A stretch of DNA of 64,000 bases, from NCBI GenBank assembly GCA_021802775.1, contig JAJZRJ010000001.1, forward strand, positions 1-64,000, read 5' to 3'. Position numbers and translations under genes: made by a program. The stretch's first letter is position 1. Each line of letters opens with the position of its first letter. The notes under the pieces are model-generated. The model had not been told where the DNA came from, did not search any database, and saw only the letters and a list, made by a program, of their open reading frames with translations. Of this stretch, positions 56,340 through 63,257 are shown piece by piece. This stretch comes from Deltaproteobacteria bacterium. Its GTDB lineage: Bacteria > Desulfobacterota > Desulfobulbia > Desulfobulbales > Desulfurivibrionaceae.

Positions 56340-57656
56340 TTATCCCTGTTTCGCCTTGGCGGCTTCCTCGGCACGCTTCTTGAACTCCTTCAGAATGGCC
56401 TGCTCCTTCTTGTTCTTCTCAAGGTAGCCCGGCGTGGTCTGCCAGAACATGAGACCAGCCAGCACCACCAGGATCCAGCCAAAGGCGAACTTGAACTGGT
56501 CGAGGGTGATGAGTTCGGTCAGCTTGGGGCCGATGAAGCCGCCCACCAGCATGGCGCAACCAATACCGGCACCGAGCTTCCAGTTGATGAACTTGATCTT
56601 CGAGTAATTGTAGATGCCGCTGCCCTGGGAGAAAAGCACGGTGGGCATGACGGTGCCTGCCACGATGGTGTGGGGCAGGGGGAAGAGCGTCACCAGGATC
56701 GGATTCAGGATGAAGCCGCCACCCGCGCCCATGAGCACGCCGAAGATGGAGATAACCAGACAGAGCAGGAAGGGCCCCAGCAGATTGAGGCTGGTACCGG
56801 CGGAGGCAAGATAGACGGTGGGGAAGGAGACCGAGTTGTCGAAGGTAACGGCCTCGCTCTTGACCTTCTTGATGGTTTCCTTGTCGCCTTCCTTGATCCG
56901 CTCGGTGACCGCGGTGACGACCACATTGTATTTGCCGGGAGCCTGGCCGGCGGGAAGCTTGATCTTGGCGGTGTAGTCGCCGGCTGGCGTCATCTCGACG
57001 CTGGCCTCCAACAGCTTGCCAACGCCGCGGAAGCGGCCCTTCACCAGCTTCATCGACTCGCTTTTGGTCGTCTTTTCATCCATCGGCTCAAGCAGGGTGC
57101 CGCGGGAACCGATGATGCTGGCCATGATGGTGGCCTGGTAGCTGTCGATCTTCATTTTGGCCGGGGCACTGTAGGCGGCATTCGCGCCGGTTGCCTTCAG
57201 CACCTCGGAATAGTTCCATTTCTTGCCTTTGGCCTTGGCCTTGTCCAGTTCGCCGGCCATCTCCTTGGGCACGAAAATCTTATAGAACGCCGGCATCTCC
57301 TGCGTCACGTAAAACTTGTAGGGAATTTTGCCGGTCTTGGGATCCTTCTTGCTGTCGAAACGGTTGGCCCGTACCTGCTTGTCTGCGGAATAGACCTCGA
57401 CATAGACCTGGGAGCCGGCCGGGGCCTGGCCGGTGACCATGATTTCGCCACCGTTGCTCAGCGAGGTTTTGTCAATCATTACGGTGGGGGCATTGGCAGC
57501 TGGAGCCGGTGCCGGCGTCGGGGTTGCCGCCATCGCGGGGGCCGCGGCAGGCGGTGTGGTTTCCGGCGCCGCCAGGGCGCCACCAACCGGCATGGCGAAA
57601 AACAAGGCCATGGCCCACGCAACATATGGATACAGTCGTAACTTCCGTTTCATCAT
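56340..57656 (-). CDS. TauE/SafE permease N-terminal half fused to a large exported domain
   Basis: A 438-residue protein: Sec signal peptide (about 1-29, ending ALA), a Pro/Ala-rich linker (31-57), an exported region of about 230 residues with Ig-like strands (GGEIMVTGQAPAGSQVYVEVYSAD and PAGDYTAKIKLPAGQAPGKYNVVVTAV), then four membrane helices (about 290-410) with the TauE glycine motif GVLMGAGGGFILNPILVTLF, and a charged cytoplasmic tail. The exported part could bind the transported compound or a partner. Fusion of this domain to one half of the carrier, with the second half as a separate gene, is unusual. Starts ATG at 57656 after AAGGAGAGG. Confidence 0.85.
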   Translation of the reverse strand: MMKRKLRLYPYVAWAMALFFAMPVGGALAAPETTPPAAAPAMAATPTPAPAPAANAPTVMIDKTSLSNGGEIMVTGQAPAGSQVYVEVYSADKQVRANRFDSKKDPKTGKIPYKFYVTQEMPAFYKIFVPKEMAGELDKAKAKGKKWNYSEVLKATGANAAYSAPAKMKIDSYQATIMASIIGSRGTLLEPMDEKTTKSESMKLVKGRFRGVGKLLEASVEMTPAGDYTAKIKLPAGQAPGKYNVVVTAVTERIKEGDKETIKKVKSEAVTFDNSVSFPTVYLASAGTSLNLLGPFLLCLVISIFGVLMGAGGGFILNPILVTLFPLPHTIVAGTVMPTVLFSQGSGIYNYSKIKFINWKLGAGIGCAMLVGGFIGPKLTELITLDQFKFAFGWILVVLAGLMFWQTTPGYLEKNKKEQAILKEFKKRAEEAAKAKQG

Positions 57657-57846
57657 TGTCCTCTCCTTAAATGTGCTGAGAAATTTAAGACAGCATCACT
57701 CCGCCTCACCTCTCCTAATGTATTGCCACGCACCTCCCTTCTGGTTGCGCCCCCTCTCTCATTCGGAGGCAGTTGTCAATCTTCCCCATGCCTCGTACCG
57801 GCGCACCTTCACCGTGAGGGCAAACGCCGGCACTTCCCCTTGGTAT

Positions 57847-57862
57847 TGCAAAAAGAATGCCG
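57847..57862 (-). promoter_or_regulatory. Candidate sigma-54 promoter upstream of the TauE genes
   Basis: On the minus strand CGGCATTCTTTTTGCA has GG and GC in exactly the -24/-12 spacing of sigma-54 promoters (consensus TGGCAC-N5-TTGCA, with differences at T/C and C/T). It lies about 190 bases before the TauE start and just downstream of a sigma-54 activator gene. The long leader lowers confidence. Confidence 0.45.
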
Positions 57863-57970
57863 CACAGCACGCCCCGGCCGGGTTCGTGGCGTTTTTTTTT
57901 TGATCGCTATTTCGGTCAGTTGAGGCCAACAGGAAATGAGGTGCCCGCTTTCGCCACTACACGATCGTCC

Positions 57971-58019
57971 CCCTGGTGCATCTTTTTTGTTGCGGCGCAG
58001 CAAAAAAGATGCACCAGGG
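57971..58019. repeat. 49-base near-perfect palindrome
   Basis: Arms of 23 bases (57971-57993 and 57997-58019) around a GGC loop, with a single mismatch at T/C that is a G-U pair in RNA. Each arm holds a run of six T or A and begins CCCTGGTGCATC. It lies between the sigma-54 activator gene and the TauE genes, about 40 bases past the activator stop. It is far longer than an ordinary terminator. The remaining sequence of the 404-base gap (57657-58060) shows no gene. Confidence 0.75.
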
Positions 58020-58060
58020 AAAGGGTAATACTTCATGCGGCAGGCACAGCGAAAAAAGAA

Positions 58061-59545
58061 TCATTCCACCGGCAAACGCTGCCCAGGCCGGAAGGAATCC
58101 CCCTCCAGGCCAAAACGCCGCACCAGCCGCTGGAAGGCCTGCCGGCCCAGGCCGCTTGCCTGGGCCGCGGCCGTGACGTTGCCGTTGCTCCGCCGGAGGG
58201 CCTCGCCGAGGTAGTCGCGGGTGAACCGGCCAAGCAAATCCTGCTTGGCGACATTGTAAGGCAGGTGGTGCAACGAGGGTAGTCCCGCCTGATCGTTTCT
58301 GGTCATGGCGACCGGAGCACCACCGAGATCGGCCGGTCCGATGACCGGACCGGCGGCCAGCAGCACCGACCGCTTCACCACGTTCTGCAACTCGCGCACA
58401 TTGCCCGGCCAGGGGCGCTGCAACAGCATCTGCTCCGCTTCCGGAGCAAAGACGAGCGCGTCACGGCCGTACTCGGCGGTATATTTTTTCAGAAATTCGT
58501 GGGCCAGCAACGGGATGTCCTCCGGCCGTTCACTCAAAGGCGGCATCAGTACCGTCACGACGTTAAGGCGGTACAAAAGATCCTCCCGGAAGAGTCCCTG
58601 CCTGATCTTTCCCTCCAGATCCTGGTTGGTCGAGGCCACCACCCGTACGTCCACCGGAATGCTCCGGGTCTGGCCGAGGGGCATGATCTCCCTTTCCTGC
58701 AAGACCCGCAGCAGCTTGGTCTGGAGCGTGAGCGGCAGGTCGCCGATCTCGTCGAGCAGCAGCGTCGAGCCGTCGGCCTCCAGAAAAAGCCCCTTCTTGT
58801 CCTGCACGGCGCCGGTGAAGGCACCTTTCACGTAGCCGAAGAGTTCGCTCTCCAGAATCTGTTCAGGCAAGGCGGGGCAGTTGACGGCCACCATCGGCCG
58901 GCCGGCCCGCCGGCTCAGGGAGTGCAACGCGCGGGCGGCGAGCTCCTTGCCGGTACCCGATTCTCCGCGGATCAGCACGGTGACATCGGTGTCCGCCACC
59001 TTTTTGATCAACGCGAAGGTTTCCTGCATGCGGGGCGAGCGCCCATGAAAACCGGAAAAGGTGGTTTTGCCCGCCAGCATCTCCTGGAGCTGCTGGTTTT
59101 TCCTGAGCAACCGCACCCGTTCGAGGCAGCGTTCCAGGCTGTGGACGATCCGCTCCTTGTCGAACGGTTTTTCGATGAAGTCGTAGGCCCCGTCCTTGAG
59201 CGACTGCACCGCGAGTTCCACATTGCCATACCCGGTCATCACGATGACCGAGATCTCGGGATAGAGCTCCCGCACCCGGGCGAGCAACTCAAGACCGTTG
59301 AGCCCCGGCATCTTGACATCGGTGATGATGACGTCGGGCCGCCATTCCGTGAGCTGGGTCCATGCCTTGTCGCCGGAGGCGGCCGTCTCCACCAGGCAAT
59401 CGCATTTGCGGCTCACCAGCCGCCTCAACATGCCCAGCATGTCGGCATCGTCATCGACCAGCAACACCCGGGGCGGCCCGGAGGCAACCACAGGGACCGC
59501 GCCATTTTTCCGCGGGGCACTCTCTCTGCTTTTTCCAGCGTTCAT
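58061..59545 (-). CDS. NtrC-family sigma-54 response regulator
   Basis: A 494-residue three-domain regulator. Receiver domain (about 25-140) with acidic pocket LLVDDDAD and phosphoacceptor Asp76 (IITDVKMPG). AAA+ domain (about 165-395): Walker A GESGTGKE, the sigma-54 loop GAFTGA in full, Walker B DEIGDLP, and the arginine-finger region. C-terminal Fis-type helix-turn-helix (about 450-480, NVTAAAQASGLGRQAFQRLVRR). The intact GAFTGA shows it is a true sigma-54 activator. It is divergent from the histidine kinase operon and upstream of the TauE genes. ATG chosen at 59545; 12 earlier codons are open but overlap the divergent promoter. Confidence 0.94.
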   Translation of the reverse strand: MNAGKSRESAPRKNGAVPVVASGPPRVLLVDDDADMLGMLRRLVSRKCDCLVETAASGDKAWTQLTEWRPDVIITDVKMPGLNGLELLARVRELYPEISVIVMTGYGNVELAVQSLKDGAYDFIEKPFDKERIVHSLERCLERVRLLRKNQQLQEMLAGKTTFSGFHGRSPRMQETFALIKKVADTDVTVLIRGESGTGKELAARALHSLSRRAGRPMVAVNCPALPEQILESELFGYVKGAFTGAVQDKKGLFLEADGSTLLLDEIGDLPLTLQTKLLRVLQEREIMPLGQTRSIPVDVRVVASTNQDLEGKIRQGLFREDLLYRLNVVTVLMPPLSERPEDIPLLAHEFLKKYTAEYGRDALVFAPEAEQMLLQRPWPGNVRELQNVVKRSVLLAAGPVIGPADLGGAPVAMTRNDQAGLPSLHHLPYNVAKQDLLGRFTRDYLGEALRRSNGNVTAAAQASGLGRQAFQRLVRRFGLEGDSFRPGQRLPVE

Positions 59546-59686
59546 TGTTAATGGAATGGACCAACTCACGAAAAAATGCAACAGTTAACTGTGGAAAACC
59601 CCTTGCCTCTCTCCTCACTCCGGGAAGAAGCAACCCGCCCCGCCTTGGAGCAGGCGGTGTCCGCCGGCAACCAGAACGGTACCCCC

Positions 59687-59716
59687 TTGCACTCCGCCCC
59701 GCGGGTTTGGTATGCT
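59687..59716 (+). promoter_or_regulatory. Candidate promoter for the histidine kinase operon
   Basis: TTGCAC (59687-59692), 18-base spacer, TATGCT (59711-59716), directly upstream of the small membrane protein gene. Confidence 0.45.
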
Positions 59717-59770
59717 GGCCCCGTGCAAACCAAGCCCGAAAAAAAATTACCTTTGTTCTTCCGGCACGCC

Positions 59771-60262
59771 ATGCGGCCAGGCCGGGGAACGCGCGTCTTT
59801 CTCCTGTTCCTGCTGACGGCCGCCATCCCCTCTCCGGCCTGGGCCGTCCAGATCCATGACCACCCGGAAGGGTACGTCGTCCACATGATGGCCCACATTT
59901 TCTTTTCCGCGGCCCTTATCTATTTCCTTTACATGCTTTACAAAAATCCGCCGGGCAGTGGTTTGGCCTGGAAACACCTCCGGCTGTCGCTCCTGCTTTT
60001 CCTGCTTTGGAACATCGACACCTTCACTGTCCACTGGCTTACCCTCCACCTTCCCGACACCGCCATTATCGCCGGTTCCAATCTGACCAAAGATGCCGTG
60101 CGGGTAGAAATCTCCGCCTGCAGCCTCCTCTATTACCTCGGACGCTTCGATCATCTCCTCTGCGTGCCGGCCATGTGGTTTCTGATGTGCTCCCTCATCG
60201 ACTTCTGCTCGGAGGCCGAAAAAAAGGGGGAGCAGGAAGCCGGCAGGGGCGAAAATGCATAA
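59771..60262 (+). CDS. Small exported/membrane protein with His-rich first helix, partner of the kinase
   Basis: A 163-residue protein with a signal peptide (about 8-25, FLLFLLTAAIPSPAWA) and three to four membrane helices. The first helix begins IHDHPEGYVVHMMAHIFFSA, with four His residues that could hold haem or metal. Further helices at about 73-92 and 115-140 contain WNIDTFTVHWLTLH and LGRFDHLLCVPAMWFLM. The start is uncertain (no strong ribosome site; GTG at 59723 and ATG at 59576 are alternatives). Overlaps the kinase start by 8 bases, so it is probably a sensor module for it. No family name known to me. Confidence 0.65.
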   Translation: MRPGRGTRVFLLFLLTAAIPSPAWAVQIHDHPEGYVVHMMAHIFFSAALIYFLYMLYKNPPGSGLAWKHLRLSLLLFLLWNIDTFTVHWLTLHLPDTAIIAGSNLTKDAVRVEISACSLLYYLGRFDHLLCVPAMWFLMCSLIDFCSEAEKKGEQEAGRGENA

Positions 60263-61829
60263 TACCGTCATACTCCCTCTGCTGCCCGTCTATGTGGTGG
60301 ATTTCCTCGGCTCCACCCTGATGATCGTCTTCGCCGTGGTCGCCTTTTACCACGCCCGGCGCCTGATCCGCCTCGACCCCCACAACGTCTTGTGGACCCA
60401 TTTTTTCTGGGTGTGCATGGCACTGATCATCCTGGCCGCTTCCCGCGGGACCGGCCATTTGTTGCGTTACATACTGATGTTCATCGGCCACCCGCAGGTG
60501 TGGACCTTGCTTAGCCCTTACAGCGGCGGCTTCAACTCCCTGGCCTTTTGCGCCATCGCCGTGCTGACCTTCTACTACCACGACATGCGCGCCGTGATCG
60601 AGCGGGTCCGCAACGATTCGCTGTCGCTCGAACAGGTCAACAGCCGCCTCATGGAGGCCCACGCCGCCATGCGCCGCATGAACCTGACCCTGGAACAGCA
60701 GGTGGAACGGCGCACCCACGACCTGCGGCTGTCCGAGGAGAAATTCCGCGGCCTGTTCGAGGGTTCCCAGGACATGATATATTTCTGCGACCGCACCGGG
60801 AATATTTGCGACATCAACCCAAGCGGCCTGGAACTGCTGGGGATTGAACGGCGCGAAGAGATCATCGGGCAGTCACTGGCGGACTTTTTTCTCGATATGA
60901 ACAAGTGGAACCACTACCGCAAGGCCCTCGACACCCAGGGGCACGTCCGGGGTTTCGAGGTGGAGCTGGTAGGCAAAAAGGGGAACCGCCTCTACACGAT
61001 GCTCACCGCCTCGGCGATCAAAAGCGACTCCGGCTTCATGCAAGGCTGCGAAGGCATCGCCAAGGATCTCACCCACTTCAAGGAAATGATGGAACAACTG
61101 GTCCAGTCGGAAAAAATGACCTCGGTCGGCCAACTTGCCGCCGGCGTGGCCCACGAGATCAACACCCCGCTCGGCATCATCCTGGGCTATACCCAGCTTC
61201 TGGAGGAAGACTTTGAAAAGCAACCCGAAGTGCTCGAGCCCCTCCAGACCATCGAAAAACAGGCCAAGGTCTGCCGCCGCATCGTTGCCGATCTGCTCAA
61301 ATTTTCACGGCAGACGGCGGAGCACAAAAAATTCCCCGCCGACATCAACAAATGCCTGGCCGATGTGATTTCCATTGTCGAACATACCCTCAACCTCGAT
61401 CACATCTACATCCACCACTGCTTCTCGCCGGATCTTCCGGAAATCTCTTTCGATTACGAACGGATGCGCCAGGTTTTCGTCAATCTGCTGAACAACGCCC
61501 ACCATGCCATCGGCAAGGAAGGCATCATCGGCGTATGGACTCGCTTCCAGGAAGCAACCAAGGAGGTGGAAATCGTCGTCGCCGACTCCGGTACCGGCAT
61601 CCCCCCCGAACTTCAGGGCAGAATTTTCGATCCTTTTTTCACCACCAAAGGGGCGGGCAAAGGCACGGGGCTCGGCCTTTCCGTCTCCTTCGGCATTATC
61701 CAGGATCATGGTGGCCGCATCGAGGTGCAATCCCCCCCCCGCGACCCGGCAACGGTCGCCGCCGGCATGCACACCTCCTTCCATATCTTTCTGCCAGCCC
61801 TTCCGGCCAACTCGACTGAAGAGGGATAG
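60255..61829 (+). CDS. Membrane histidine kinase with PAS domain
   Basis: A 524-residue kinase. Three N-terminal membrane helices (about 10-32, 48-65, 88-108), a coiled coil (118-160), PAS domain (about 162-285), HisKA with the phosphorylated His300 (GVAHEINTPLG), and HATPase_c with N-box Asn411-Asn415 (FVNLLNNAHHA), DSGTGIPP, and GKGTGLGLSVSFGI. It can donate phosphate to the receiver encoded next and/or to the sigma-54 regulator divergent from it. There is no periplasmic sensing loop; sensing may be by the small membrane protein encoded upstream. Confidence 0.92.
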   Translation: MHNTVILPLLPVYVVDFLGSTLMIVFAVVAFYHARRLIRLDPHNVLWTHFFWVCMALIILAASRGTGHLLRYILMFIGHPQVWTLLSPYSGGFNSLAFCAIAVLTFYYHDMRAVIERVRNDSLSLEQVNSRLMEAHAAMRRMNLTLEQQVERRTHDLRLSEEKFRGLFEGSQDMIYFCDRTGNICDINPSGLELLGIERREEIIGQSLADFFLDMNKWNHYRKALDTQGHVRGFEVELVGKKGNRLYTMLTASAIKSDSGFMQGCEGIAKDLTHFKEMMEQLVQSEKMTSVGQLAAGVAHEINTPLGIILGYTQLLEEDFEKQPEVLEPLQTIEKQAKVCRRIVADLLKFSRQTAEHKKFPADINKCLADVISIVEHTLNLDHIYIHHCFSPDLPEISFDYERMRQVFVNLLNNAHHAIGKEGIIGVWTRFQEATKEVEIVVADSGTGIPPELQGRIFDPFFTTKGAGKGTGLGLSVSFGIIQDHGGRIEVQSPPRDPATVAAGMHTSFHIFLPALPANSTEEG

Positions 61830-61832
61830 CCA

Positions 61833-62231
61833 GTGGCACAGATTCTCGTGTTGGACGATGTTCTCGATGCCGCGATCATGATCCGGAAAATCCTGGAACG
61901 CAAGGGCCACACGACACATATCTTCGACGACGAAGACAAGGCCCTGCGCTTTGTCGACCATCACCCGCTGGACCTCGCCATCCTCGATGTCAAGCTCCGT
62001 AAAATGGACGGCATCGACGTGCTGCGGGAAATAAAGAAGCGGAACCCGGCGGTCCGGATCATCGTCCTCACCGGCTACCCCACCGTCGATGCAGCCAGAC
62101 GGGCGCTCACCATGGGCGCTTACGCCTATTGCGCCAAACCAATCGACAAGGACGAACTGGAAACAAAAGTCGCCGAGGCGTTGGGCGCCCCGCTCACCGC
62201 GATGCCAGATAATGGAAGTACATCTGGGTAA
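61833..62231 (+). CDS. Single-domain response regulator
   Basis: A 132-residue stand-alone receiver: LDDV at 7-10, phosphoacceptor Asp52, Thr80, Lys102 (CAKPIDKDELETKV). Starts 3 bases after the kinase. Paralogue of the receiver at 55425-55784, and both lack an output domain, so they may work as phosphate shuttles or sinks for the system. Its last 38 bases overlap the end of the gene on the opposite strand. Confidence 0.92.
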   Translation: MAQILVLDDVLDAAIMIRKILERKGHTTHIFDDEDKALRFVDHHPLDLAILDVKLRKMDGIDVLREIKKRNPAVRIIVLTGYPTVDAARRALTMGAYAYCAKPIDKDELETKVAEALGAPLTAMPDNGSTSG

Positions 62232-63246
62232 AGCGTCCGGAAACCGCGTCCACACAAGAAAAGGACAAATCCCCCTTCTCCGGGAAAGCCCCTGACAGGA
62301 CGAAAAAAACGTTCCGCGAGATGTTGATCAGGATATCCTCCACAAGCGCCTGGCCAAACGCCTCCGCCGGCACGCCATGGGTTCGGCAGATGATCGGCCG
62401 GTGGTCAAAAACCAGGCAGCGCCCGGCGCTGTTGAGCGGGCAGCAATATTTGGCGGCGGCATAGAGCTGCGGCATCTCCGGATGGCCGCTCTCCTCGGCC
62501 GCCATTTTTTTGATCCGCTGAAAAAAGCCCACCGCCCGGTCGACGCATTCCTGCCGCTGCTGACTTTTCAGCACCTTGTTCATCCGGGTGCTGAGGTAGA
62601 TGGCCTCGATCAAACGCAGCTCGAAATAACAACGGCAGCACTGGTCGTGCTCCCGGCCACAGCGGCCCTCTTCCATGCCCTGCCCGGCATGATACGCCGC
62701 GACCTTCTCCTCCACGTCCTGCACCAGGCCTTCATATTCCGCGAAGAAATCCGCCAGGTCAACCACCGCCCGATTTTCCGCGGTCGGCGGCCGCACGGTG
62801 AGGGTGCCGGCCTTGCGGCCGTATTTCTTGAGCAATTTCCATTGCGCATAATTTGCCGGGGTGGCCCGGGTGTGCGCAAGCCGGTCGCCCGCCACCCTCA
62901 GACCGAGACCGCGGCGCAACAGATAGGCGGTGACAAAGGTGCCGGTACGGCCGATGCCGTGACGGCAATGCACCAGCACCTTTTTGCCCAGGTAAACCGC
63001 CTCGTCGAGCCAGGCAAGCGCCTGCTCCATGGCCGCCATGTCCGGCGCGGTCTCGTCCGGAATGGGCAGGAAGTAGACCTCGAAGCCGGTTTTCTCCTCG
63101 ATCTCGTGCAGGTCGCAGAACTCGCCGCAGAGGTTGACGATGGCGTCCACTCCCTGCGCCTTGATGGCATCGAGATCGTCAAAGGACATCGGGGCCGAGC
63201 CCACGGCGAGATAGGGGGTAATCCAGGTCAATTCGTAACGCGCCAT
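62194..63246 (-). CDS. Dual-specificity phosphatase fused to a YkgJ-like cysteine-cluster domain
   Basis: A 350-residue protein with two parts. The N-terminal 150 residues are a dual-specificity/PTP-type phosphatase: catalytic HCx5R with Cys94 and Arg100 (HCRHGIGRTG) and general-acid Asp in PDETAPD (67-69). The C-terminal half (about 190-295) has the YkgJ/UPF0153 cysteine pattern: Cys196, Cys203-204, Cys206, Cys268-269, Cys277 and Cys287, a putative zinc or iron-sulfur site. I know of each domain separately; the fusion is unusual. The substrate is unknown. The end overlaps the convergent receiver gene by 38 bases. Confidence 0.82.
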   Translation of the reverse strand: MARYELTWITPYLAVGSAPMSFDDLDAIKAQGVDAIVNLCGEFCDLHEIEEKTGFEVYFLPIPDETAPDMAAMEQALAWLDEAVYLGKKVLVHCRHGIGRTGTFVTAYLLRRGLGLRVAGDRLAHTRATPANYAQWKLLKKYGRKAGTLTVRPPTAENRAVVDLADFFAEYEGLVQDVEEKVAAYHAGQGMEEGRCGREHDQCCRCYFELRLIEAIYLSTRMNKVLKSQQRQECVDRAVGFFQRIKKMAAEESGHPEMPQLYAAAKYCCPLNSAGRCLVFDHRPIICRTHGVPAEAFGQALVEDILINISRNVFFVLSGAFPEKGDLSFSCVDAVSGRFTQMYFHYLASR

Positions 63247-63257
63247 TGCCTTTCCGT

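Noticed and set aside
57971-58019. Plain intrinsic terminator for the sigma-54 activator gene
   Set aside because: It lies upstream of the TauE genes but after the activator stop would be at lower coordinates; the activator runs to 58061, so a terminator role is possible, yet the T-run is inside the stem and no T-run follows on either strand, so it was listed as a palindrome instead.
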